A stretch of 36,491 bases of DNA from DASREM01 sp035652095. Lineage in GTDB: Bacteria; Acidobacteriota; Terriglobia; Terriglobales; Acidobacteriaceae. The translations under genes and the position numbers were made by a program. The stretch covers positions 1 to 36,491 of the forward strand of contig DASREM010000040.1 of the NCBI GenBank assembly GCA_035652095.1, read 5' to 3'. A model generated the notes under the pieces. That model had not been told where the DNA came from. It saw only the letters and a list, made by a program, of their open reading frames with translations, and searched no databases. Numbering within the stretch: the stretch's first letter is position 1; each line of letters opens with the position of its first letter. This document shows positions 29,814 through 36,491 of the stretch, in pieces.

Positions 29814-30746
29814 ATGACAGCCTATTCCCCGGCCCTTTTCAGTTTCGCAGCGCTACTGCTTCTCGTCGGAAATGCGATAACAATCTCCGCTACTCCCACG
29901 CCAAGCGCCGATCCCTCCAAAGCGCAGATCACTATTCTTTACGATGCTTTCGGCAAAGACTCTGCCTTGCAGAAGGACTGGGGTTATTCGGCGCTGGTGG
30001 AGTACGGCGGGAAGCGAATCCTGTTCGACACCGGCAACAACCCGGAGGTCCTTGCCCAGAACGCGAAGGCAAAAAGCACCGACCTGTCGAGCCTGGATTT
30101 CGTTGTCATGTCGCACCGCCACGGCGATCACATGGGAGGGCTGGCGCACGTGTTGAAGGTGAACCCCAAAGTGAAGATCTACGCGCCGAAGGAGGGGTTT
30201 GGCGTTTATGGCGCCGACTTGCCGAGCAGCTTTTTTCGCAAGGACCCTTCTCTACCGCCGGAACAGCGTTACTACGGCGGAGCGCCCCCCGACGTCATGC
30301 GGTTTGGATCAGCGTGGCCCGGCGCAAACTTCCAACTTGTGGATAAAACGGTCGAGATCGCTTCCAACATCTATCTAATCTCTTTAGTCTCCGACAAACC
30401 GGGCACACTGGAACTGCACGAGCTGTCGCTGGCTATCAAAGCGCCCAACGGCATGGTGCTGGTGGTTGGATGTTCACATCCGGGCATTGACAAGATCGTC
30501 GAAGCGGCCAGCGCGATCGATCCGCGAATCCATTTGATCGTGGGCGGCTTTCACCTCGTAGTGGCGAACGATGCGGACATCCAGAAGATCGTCACGGCGC
30601 TACACGACACTTTTAATGTTCAGCACATCGCACCCGGCCACTGCACCGGCGAGCCGGCTTTCACGGCGCTGAAGAAGGCTTTTGGTGATCGTTATCGCTT
30701 CGCCGGGTTGGGTTCCACTCTCGCGCTGAGTACCTCCCCTAACTAA
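29814..30746 (+). CDS. Secreted metallo-beta-lactamase-fold hydrolase
   Basis: A 310-residue MBL-fold protein with a hydrophobic signal (about residues 7-26). Zinc motif HRHGDH at 101-106 (His101, His103, Asp105, His106), GCSHPG (about 219-224) and the later histidines in GGFHL and APGHCTGE. The order resembles proteins annotated as the methanopterin-pathway RFAP-synthase-like MBL group, but an exported version in a bacterium points to another, unknown substrate. AGGAGG six bases before ATG 29814. Convergent with thiL (27 bp). Confidence 0.87.
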   Translation: MTAYSPALFSFAALLLLVGNAITISATPTPSADPSKAQITILYDAFGKDSALQKDWGYSALVEYGGKRILFDTGNNPEVLAQNAKAKSTDLSSLDFVVMSHRHGDHMGGLAHVLKVNPKVKIYAPKEGFGVYGADLPSSFFRKDPSLPPEQRYYGGAPPDVMRFGSAWPGANFQLVDKTVEIASNIYLISLVSDKPGTLELHELSLAIKAPNGMVLVVGCSHPGIDKIVEAASAIDPRIHLIVGGFHLVVANDADIQKIVTALHDTFNVQHIAPGHCTGEPAFTALKKAFGDRYRFAGLGSTLALSTSPN

Positions 30747-30773
30747 GAGTTGATCTGTGAAACCACGGCTAAG

Positions 30774-31829
30774 TCAGGACTTGCGGAAATGCTGCCAACC
30801 GCGCGCTTGCAAAACTGTCCTGGACCCGTCCGAGCCCAGCAAGAACATGCGTTGCCGCCGGATGACGCATCCGATCCTGGTGATCGGGACGCCTGCGATG
30901 GTCTTCGGCACTTTTCGGCGGGATGGCGCGGTAAACAACAATTCATAGTCATCTCCGCCGTGCAGGGCGTAGCGCAGGTCTACTTCCCGGGAGGGCTTGC
31001 CGGTGCGCGCGCGCGGCAGTGCGTCCGCCAGAATCTCCGCGCCCACGCCGCTCTCCTCGCAGATGTGGGCCGAATCGATGGACAAGCCGTCGCTGATGTC
31101 GATCATGGCTGAAGCAATTCCGCGCAAGGCTGATCCGACTTCAACTCGCGGCATGGGATGAAAGTGCTCGGGATAGTCGTCGCTACGAAGCTTGCGACCG
31201 CCACGCAGCAAGTCCAATGTCGCTGCCGCACCGCCTAATTTCCCGGTGACGTACATGCAATCGCCAGCCCGGGCACCTGACCGAAGAACCGCCTTGCCGA
31301 TGGGCACGGACCCCAGCACCAGGATATCGGCGAGAACTCCGGCTGGAGATTGCGCGGTGTCGCCGCCTGCAAGCGTGACCTGGAAGCGTTCGGCAAGCCT
31401 GAGCAGTCCAGAAACAAACCGCTTCACCCAGGAACTCTTGACATTCGAGGGCACAGCCAATGACAGGAAGGCCGCGATTGGCGTACCACCCATGGCAGCA
31501 ATGTCACTGAGGCCGCGCGTCAGGCAGCGGTGCCCAATGACCTCCGGCGAGTGCCAGTCGCGGCGAAAGTGCACGCCCTCCAGGCTGAAGTCGGTGGTGA
31601 CGAGAGCTTCATGACCGGACGGAATTCGGAGAATGGAGCAATCGTCTCCAATCCCGAGGAGAACGCCGGGCAGCCGCTTGGTCCGCCGGCGGATGGCTTC
31701 AATCAACGCCTTTTCACTCAGAGACAATCGGCCACCAATATAGCCGAACCGAGCTACCCGCCGGGCAACCGAGCCCCTGGTGCACCCATCTACCAAGAGC
31801 CCTGCGCCGGCCGACGTAGGGTGTGGCAT
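30774..31829 (-). CDS. thiL: Thiamine-monophosphate kinase
   Basis: Phosphorylates thiamine monophosphate to the pyrophosphate cofactor. AIR-synthase/PurM-like fold: GIGDDCSILR, TTDFSLEGVHFRRDW, RCLTRGLSDIAAMGG, LAGGDTAQSP and DISDGLSIDSAHICEE are all present. Family similarity begins at LSLSEKALIEAIRRR, about residue 35 of the 351. The true start may be TTG 31727 (preceded by GGTGG), giving about 317 residues, closer to the family's 310-330. No other thiamine gene is nearby. Confidence 0.92.
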   Translation of the reverse strand: MPHPTSAGAGLLVDGCTRGSVARRVARFGYIGGRLSLSEKALIEAIRRRTKRLPGVLLGIGDDCSILRIPSGHEALVTTDFSLEGVHFRRDWHSPEVIGHRCLTRGLSDIAAMGGTPIAAFLSLAVPSNVKSSWVKRFVSGLLRLAERFQVTLAGGDTAQSPAGVLADILVLGSVPIGKAVLRSGARAGDCMYVTGKLGGAAATLDLLRGGRKLRSDDYPEHFHPMPRVEVGSALRGIASAMIDISDGLSIDSAHICEESGVGAEILADALPRARTGKPSREVDLRYALHGGDDYELLFTAPSRRKVPKTIAGVPITRIGCVIRRQRMFLLGSDGSRTVLQARGWQHFRKS

Positions 31830-31892
31830 TGGTTTTCAGCCGCCGGAATCCGCTTCCGGGCTGGCATAGACTCGGCGTCGCAAGCCCGACGC

Positions 31893-32174
31893 GGTAATTG
31901 TCCCTGAGGACTACGGATGATTACCTGCCCTTCGTAACCTCGAAGGGTGTCACACGCCGTTGACACGAGGGAACCTACTTTGTTACCGTGGCGAAGCTGT
32001 TTCCAAATACCTTTAATCGATTTAAGTGCTGCTCCCAGTTGGGATTGCAGCAATTTGGCATTCAAGTCACGCCGGGTTCCGGTAGGCAAAGGGCGGGTTT
32101 CAAGCTCACCACCGCGTGAGGACGCCCAGCAAGAACTACAAGCCCAGAACTCGCAAAATTGCGAGCCGTTCTGG
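31893..32174 (+). promoter_or_regulatory. Hairpin-rich leader upstream of the M23 peptidase
   Basis: Five successive stem-loops. (1) GGTAAT/ATTACC (31893-31925) around GTCC-CTGA-GGAC. (2) CCCTTCG/CGAAGGG (31928-31947), loop TAACCT. (3) GTGTCA/TGACAC (31947-31966). (4) CCAAAT/ATTTGG (32003-32058) around TGCTGC-TCCCA/TGGGA-GCAGCA. (5) CCAGAA-CTCGCAA with TTGCGAG-TTCTGG (32144-32174). An open frame passes through, but its translation looks non-protein-like. No known riboswitch consensus fits. Confidence 0.5.
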
Positions 32175-32216
32175 TCTAAGCCGGATCTTGATATCGAACT
32201 TAGCGAAAGGGCTCTA

Positions 32217-33128
32217 TTGCGCAAGCGTTTTTACATTCTGTTCGTAGCCCGAGGCGACGACGGACAGCTCCGTAAAATTCCCATTCCAATTCATTATCTT
32301 TATGTGTTTATCGTAGGTGCCGCGATTGGGTTCCTGAGCCTGACCGGAATTGCCAGTTCTTACCTGCGAATGCTGTTCAAGGTCTCGCAATTCAACGAAT
32401 TGCGCACCGAAAAGGACCAACTGAAGACGCGCTACTCCCGTCTGGAACAGGTGGCCAAGGAGCGCGACATCCAGGTGGCATCGCTGGGCTCACTGGCGAG
32501 CGAAGTTTCCTCGCTATACGGGCTGAAGTCCGAGCCTATCCTCTCCACGGTCGCGGCTCAGGAAGTGCAGGACGCGCAGGTAAGCTCGTCCATGGGCCAG
32601 TTCTACGCCTTGAAGACCTCGGCGTTAAGTGGGGCGGCAATGACCGGAATCTCGCTGGGGCTGACCCGAAACGTCACCACGGCCGACTGGCTGCGTGCCA
32701 ACTCGGCTCCGAATCTCTGGCCAGTCGAAGGTCCCGTCACCGGCTCGTTTGGTGAAAGAATCGATCCATTCAATGGAGAAGGCGCATTCCATAGCGGAAT
32801 TGATATCGGTTCCTCCTACGGACACGCTGTGATGGCGCCTGCCGATGGCATTGTGGTGTTCGCCGACTTTATGGGGGGATATGGCCGCGCGGTGATCATT
32901 GACCACGGACACGGGATCACGACCCGCTACGGTCACCTGGCGAATTTCGCCGTCACCTCAGGCCAGCATGTGCAGCGCGGCGACACAGTGGGATACGTCG
33001 GGCTGAGCGGACGCAGCACTGGACCACATCTCCATTACGAAGTGCGCATCAACGACACTCCGGTAAATCCCCACAAATATCTGCGCCTGACCTTTGCGCG
33101 TGGCGGCGGTTTCTCAGCCGGAAGCTAG
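32217..33128 (+). CDS. Membrane-anchored M23 (LytM-type) peptidase
   Basis: Cleaves peptidoglycan crosslinks or acts as a cell-wall hydrolase regulator. Start TTG 32217 is chosen because AAAGGG lies five bases upstream; an in-frame GTG at 31947 would add 90 residues of unlikely composition. It is 303 residues: basic cytoplasmic start, one membrane helix (about residues 25-46), a coiled coil (about 55-90), then the M23 domain (about 175-290). Zinc motifs: HSGIDIG (His, Asp), HGHGITTRYGHL and PHLHYEV (HxH). The extended leader upstream is unusual. Confidence 0.88.
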   Translation: MRKRFYILFVARGDDGQLRKIPIPIHYLYVFIVGAAIGFLSLTGIASSYLRMLFKVSQFNELRTEKDQLKTRYSRLEQVAKERDIQVASLGSLASEVSSLYGLKSEPILSTVAAQEVQDAQVSSSMGQFYALKTSALSGAAMTGISLGLTRNVTTADWLRANSAPNLWPVEGPVTGSFGERIDPFNGEGAFHSGIDIGSSYGHAVMAPADGIVVFADFMGGYGRAVIIDHGHGITTRYGHLANFAVTSGQHVQRGDTVGYVGLSGRSTGPHLHYEVRINDTPVNPHKYLRLTFARGGGFSAGS

Positions 33129-33192
33129 ATCCCGTCATCTCACCTTGCATGGGGAAAGCCGAACCGGCTGTGCCGAACAGGTTCGCAGTGCT

Positions 33193-33579
33193 CTATTGCC
33201 TGAGCCCCATCCACTTTTCCGATACCACCATGGAGTTCCCGGGATTCTGGGGGTCGTAGCGAACTGAAGTTGGCAATCCCAACCTGCATGAGTGCAGGTT
33301 GATTCGCTGGCGAAGATAGGTCACGTCCTGTGACGCTTCATATGACACGCCCGCCACGTCATATTGGTAGATCAGCAGAGTCGCAGGCCGTTCCTGGGAC
33401 CGCATTTCCTGCACATCAATGACAGTACCGTCGGTGATGCGGCCAATCTGGTCCAGCCACTGACGTCTTTCCTGCTCCAGGCTTTCGGCGGACTTGGGCT
33501 TCCGCCGCAGCATGAAGTAGACGGCCAGCAGGGCGCCGGAGCTACCCAAAACAACTGTATAAAGCTTTAACGGATTCAT
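33193..33579 (-). CDS. DUF3592-like small membrane-anchored protein
   Basis: A 128-residue protein with one N-terminal membrane helix (about residues 5-24), a basic turn (RRKPKS) and a beta-rich domain: GRITDGTVIDVQEM, TLLIYQYDVAGVSYEAS, then VRYDPQNPGNSMV. The last motif, V-x-Y-x-P-x-N-P-x-x-S, is typical of DUF3592-type proteins (recalled). Function unknown. It is convergent with the M23 gene. Confidence 0.72.
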   Translation of the reverse strand: MNPLKLYTVVLGSSGALLAVYFMLRRKPKSAESLEQERRQWLDQIGRITDGTVIDVQEMRSQERPATLLIYQYDVAGVSYEASQDVTYLRQRINLHSCRLGLPTSVRYDPQNPGNSMVVSEKWMGLRQ

Positions 33580-33675
33580 GGGATCAAACGAACGACGGTC
33601 CTGGAAAAACCAGAATAAGCCGGAAAACTATTTCGCGGAAGAGGCCAGTTTGATTACGAAAGTGCCCCGATGCAG

Positions 33676-34476
33676 CTATTCATCTTCGACCGGGTTTGCC
33701 AGAGTTCCCACGCCTTGGACTTTGATCCTGACCACATCGCTGGCGTGAAGCGGGCCTACCCCTTTGGGAGTTCCGGTCGCGATGAGATCTCCAGGATAGA
33801 GCGTCATGACTTGTGAGACATAGCGGATTAAGACGTCCAAGGTGAAGATAAAATCCCTGGTGTTCCCCTGCTGGCGCAACTCCTGATTCACCTCCGTCTG
33901 CACTTCAACTCCAGTCCAGGGATCGAGTTCATCGGTGACGATGGGGCCCACGGGACAGAAAGTGTCGAAACCCTTCGCCCGTGTCCATTGCCCGTCCTTG
34001 TTCTGGAGATCGCGCGCCGTCACGTCATTCACACAGGTATAGCCGAGAATGTAGGGTCGAACGTCAACGTCCGAACCAAGTTTGTAGCACTTCCTGCGGA
34101 TGATCACACCCAACTCCCCCTCGTGGTCCACGCGCTGCGAGAGCTTAGGGCGGCGGATGGGCGCGCCCACTCCCAGCAGGGAAGATGGCGGCTTGAAGAA
34201 CAGCAGCGGCTCGGCCGGCACCTCGTTTCCGAGTTCCGCGGCGTGTTCGCGGTAATTGCGGCCGACGCAGATAATTTTCGAGGGTTCCACCGGAGCTAGT
34301 AGATGGGCCTCGGACAATCGCAACGGCTCTGTTCTTTTGCTGGGAAGATCCTCCACGTCATCCTCAGTCCCATGTGGAGGCTTTAACAGCAGGCGGGAAA
34401 TGCGTTCGGAACCTTCGTCGCCTTCGACAAATCCATAGGCCGGCTGCCCGTTCATTTGGAAACGGCAATATTTCAT
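33676..34476 (-). CDS. Fumarylacetoacetate hydrolase family protein
   Basis: A 266-residue FAH-fold enzyme (C-C bond hydrolase, decarboxylase or isomerase on 2-oxo acids). An N-terminal domain of about 55 residues precedes the catalytic core: SKIICVGRNYREHAAELGN, EPLLFFKPPSSLLG, metal ligands in HEGELGVII, GYTCVNDVTARDLQ, KGFDTFCPVGP and the terminal TGTPKGVGP. This is the layout of YcgM/HpcE-like enzymes and oxaloacetate tautomerases; the substrate is not determined. TAGATA lies 7 nt before ATG 34476, with no Shine-Dalgarno. Confidence 0.91.
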   Translation of the reverse strand: MKYCRFQMNGQPAYGFVEGDEGSERISRLLLKPPHGTEDDVEDLPSKRTEPLRLSEAHLLAPVEPSKIICVGRNYREHAAELGNEVPAEPLLFFKPPSSLLGVGAPIRRPKLSQRVDHEGELGVIIRRKCYKLGSDVDVRPYILGYTCVNDVTARDLQNKDGQWTRAKGFDTFCPVGPIVTDELDPWTGVEVQTEVNQELRQQGNTRDFIFTLDVLIRYVSQVMTLYPGDLIATGTPKGVGPLHASDVVRIKVQGVGTLANPVEDE

Positions 34477-34637
34477 AGGCGTTTATCTAACCACAAAGCG
34501 GGCGACCGGTGAAATCGCGGCCGGATTCTCGATGAATTCCGTCACATTCCAACCAGCAGCACACAAACCCAGCGCACGCCGGTGCATCTCAATCCACTTT
34601 ATACCGCGCCCTTTTAATCCCGCGGCATTGCGCCGAT

Positions 34638-36014
34638 ATGGCCACTTGTCCTAGTCTTCCGCCAGATCCATCTAAGGTTTCCGAGGCTCCCGCAATCCGG
34701 CAGCACGGCGCACTTGCTCCAGTGTCTGGTGTCGAACCCGCTCGGCCTGCCAAACGTCACCGCTTTCGCTCGTTCTTAGGCCTGGTAGGTCCAGGAATCA
34801 TTACCGGCGCAGCCAACGACGATCCTACCGCCATTGGCACCTACGCGAAATGCGGTGCTTCTTTCGGTTTCGCCTTGCTGTGGATGATGCCGGCCACGTT
34901 TCCGATGATGGCGGCCACGGTTTATCTGTGCTCCAAAATCGGAATGGTGACCGGGCAGGGGATCGCCGGCGTGATCCGCTCGCATTACTCGCGATGGCTT
35001 CTTTATCCGGTTGTGGCCGCCCTGGTGGTCGCCAATGTCCTGGAGGCGGGCGCCGACATCAGCGCGATCGCGGCGGCCCTGCGACTGGTCCTGCCCATCC
35101 CGGTCATCGGTATCACTGTAGGGATCACTGTTATCGTTCTGCTGATACAGGTCTGGGGATCGTACGACCTCATACAGAAGATCTTCCGCTGGCTTGCCCT
35201 CGCTCTATTCTCCTATGTGGCCGCGGCTTTCCTGGCGCACCCTCACCTTTCGGAGGTCCTGAGCCATACATTTCGTCCTGCCATCCAGTTTCATTCCAGC
35301 TATCTCGCCATGATGGTTGCGATCATCGGAACGACGTTGTCGCCGTACCTGTTCTTTTGGCAAGCGGGACTTGAGATTGAAGAAAGCACATCGTTAGGAC
35401 ATCCGCGCTCGCCACATCACGCGGGCGCTTCCAACCACGAGTTGCGGTCGGCAGCCCTCGACGTAAGTATTGGCATGCTGTTCTCGAGCCTGATTTCGTA
35501 CTTCATCGTCCTGGGTACCGCCGCGACATTGTTCAAAGCGGGTGAAAAACAGGTTGAGACGGCAGCGCAGGCGGCCCAGGCACTGCGGCCTGTCGCCGGA
35601 GACGCCGCCACATGGCTGTTCGCTGCGGGCGTTATCGGCGTCGGAATCCTGGCCGTACCGGTACTCACCACGGGGGCAGCCTATGCGCTGGCCGAAACCT
35701 TCGAATGGAAGACAGGGCTGAATCACACTCCGGAACACGCCAAGGAATTCTATGCGGTGATTGCACTTGCAACGTGCGTGGCGTTGGCAATCGGTTTTTC
35801 AGGAATTAATCCCATCAACGCCCTGTTCTGGGCCGGTCTCATCATGGGACTGCTGGCGCCACCCATCATGCTGGTCATCATGCTGATCACGAACAACCGG
35901 AGAGTCATGGGCAGCCAGGCCAATGGAATCGGGGTAAACGTTCTGGGCTGGGGAACGACGGTCGCCATCTCAGGGGCGACCTTCGGTTTGCTATGGAGTT
36001 GGCTGATTCCTTAG
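34638..36014 (+). CDS. NRAMP-superfamily divalent metal transporter, non-canonical
   Basis: A 458-residue membrane protein with about 11 hydrophobic helices in the APC/LeuT fold. Helix 1 has GLVGPGIITGAANDDPTAIGTY in place of the DPGN metal motif of classic NRAMP/MntH. The helix-6 Met-Pro-His motif is also absent; TTLSPYLFFWQAGLEIEE occupies that region. So it belongs to a divergent NRAMP branch whose metal selectivity is not that of MntH. Its stop overlaps the convergent gene's stop by 2-3 bases (TTAG). Expression signals are unclear. Confidence 0.86.
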   Translation: MATCPSLPPDPSKVSEAPAIRQHGALAPVSGVEPARPAKRHRFRSFLGLVGPGIITGAANDDPTAIGTYAKCGASFGFALLWMMPATFPMMAATVYLCSKIGMVTGQGIAGVIRSHYSRWLLYPVVAALVVANVLEAGADISAIAAALRLVLPIPVIGITVGITVIVLLIQVWGSYDLIQKIFRWLALALFSYVAAAFLAHPHLSEVLSHTFRPAIQFHSSYLAMMVAIIGTTLSPYLFFWQAGLEIEESTSLGHPRSPHHAGASNHELRSAALDVSIGMLFSSLISYFIVLGTAATLFKAGEKQVETAAQAAQALRPVAGDAATWLFAAGVIGVGILAVPVLTTGAAYALAETFEWKTGLNHTPEHAKEFYAVIALATCVALAIGFSGINPINALFWAGLIMGLLAPPIMLVIMLITNNRRVMGSQANGIGVNVLGWGTTVAISGATFGLLWSWLIP

Positions 36015-36491
36015 GGCATCTTCTCGGATGCTTCTTGCGAGGGCGCACTTTCATTCCCGCGCAGATCCACTGCCGAAACCGAGTAGATGTATTCGCGTCC
36101 TGAACTCACCTTCTCATCACGGAATGCCGGCGCTTTCACCAGGTCCGAATTCATCTTCACTGGCGCTGTCCCTGGTTCGTGACGATAGATGTTGTAACCC
36201 GCCAAATCGCCGTCCGCAACGGGTGCCCAAATCAGATCAATGAAGGGTTTCTGACCCACCCCCGACGCCACCGCCTGCAGGCCCGAGGGCACTTTTGGCG
36301 GAAACAAGTCATGGGTAAGCACCTTGACCTGCGGGCTGTCCTCACTCTCCACCTGGAGGTCCGGCTTGCCCGGCCGGCTAACGTTGGTCACGATCGTGAG
36401 GTGGTACAGGTAGGTCTTCTCCCATTCGAACGTCTGATCCAGCCATTCGCCGCGATCACCGGACAAGGGAATCTCTCCGGCAACATTGTCG
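36011..36491 (-). CDS. Fibronectin type III domain protein, 3' end only
   Basis: The frame is open from the window edge at 36491 to TAA at 36011, so about 160 C-terminal residues are visible. A complete FnIII-like module is present: PPKVPSGLQAVAS, FIDLIWAPVADGDLAGYNIYRHEPG, then GREYIYSVSAVDLRGNESAPSQ. An earlier beta region (TYLYHLTIVTNVSRPG) suggests a preceding module. Such proteins in acidobacteria are usually exported lipoproteins; the N-terminus is out of view. Confidence 0.82.
   Translation of the reverse strand, partial: DNVAGEIPLSGDRGEWLDQTFEWEKTYLYHLTIVTNVSRPGKPDLQVESEDSPQVKVLTHDLFPPKVPSGLQAVASGVGQKPFIDLIWAPVADGDLAGYNIYRHEPGTAPVKMNSDLVKAPAFRDEKVSSGREYIYSVSAVDLRGNESAPSQEASEKMP

Noticed and set aside
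31893..31966. c-di-AMP (ydaO/yuaA) riboswitch
   Set aside because: TAACCTCG is present, but the conserved GGGGTGAATC-type and other blocks are not, and the motif sits in a small local hairpin rather than the expected multi-helix fold.
31947..32216. 90-residue N-terminal extension of the M23 peptidase
   Set aside because: It starts at GTG inside a hairpin, has atypical composition, spans strong stem-loops, and a TTG with AAAGGG upstream directly precedes the membrane-anchor region.

Overview
The window looks like chromosomal DNA from a member of the Acidobacteriota, most likely the Terriglobia (Koribacter/Sulfotelmatobacter type). This is inferred from moderately high G+C, the gene order ispE - tRNA-Gln - prs - rplY - pth - rpsF - rpsR - rplI, and many small secreted proteins of styles typical of soil acidobacteria (DUF5818-like, DUF4380-like, FG-GAP-like). 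No database search was possible.

Layout. 1-540: remains of a Y1 (IS200/RAYT-type) transposase and a 34-bp-period tandem palindromic repeat. 541-5487 (minus): a translation/central-metabolism operon with its terminator. 5.6-6.3 kb: RHH/PIN (VapBC-type) toxin-antitoxin pair. 6.3-9.5 kb: two unknown proteins, a class-I glutamine amidotransferase, and ispF/ispD; with ispE, three MEP isoprenoid genes lie within 5 kb. 9.5-13 kb: VOC protein, DUF5818-like protein, a YacL-type PIN-TRAM membrane protein and a quinone-reductase-like MDR. 13-14.7 kb: a non-coding stretch with a predicted three-way-junction RNA, a small secreted protein and a decayed REP-associated transposase between two inverted REP hairpins. 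14.7-18.4 kb: a sulfur-carrier cysteine-synthesis set (E1-rhodanese MoeZ type, CysO/MoaD-like carrier, JAMM peptidase Mec+, CysM). 18.5-24.7 kb: unknown protein, SnoaL-like secreted protein, RNase HI, phosphoesterase, orphan OppD-type ATPase, SPFH protein, secreted Asp-box beta-propeller. 24.7-25.5 kb: non-coding, with a tandem pair of homologous structured RNA domains ending in a T-run. 25.5-36.5 kb: DUF4380-like protein, Phd/ParE pair, acyl-CoA carboxylase beta subunit, FG-GAP-like protein, MBL hydrolase, thiL, an M23 peptidase with a long hairpin-rich upstream region, DUF3592-like protein, FAH-family hydrolase, a non-canonical NRAMP transporter and the 3' end of a fibronectin-III protein.

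How it fits together. The clearest functional unit is 14.7-18.4 kb: the E1 would adenylate and thiolate the C-terminus of the small carrier, CysM would build cysteine on it, and the JAMM peptidase would release cysteine. The carrier ends in Gly-Gly-Lys-Ile, so two residues must be trimmed first, and those codons lie in an AT-rich intergenic repeat. Regulation shows a recurrent pattern: many genes have no Shine-Dalgarno sequence but a -10-like hexamer 6-9 nt before the start codon, suggesting leaderless mRNAs. The most novel-looking elements are the tandem RNA at 25.05-25.41 kb, the three-way junction at 13.39-13.50 kb and the hairpin-rich region before the M23 peptidase.
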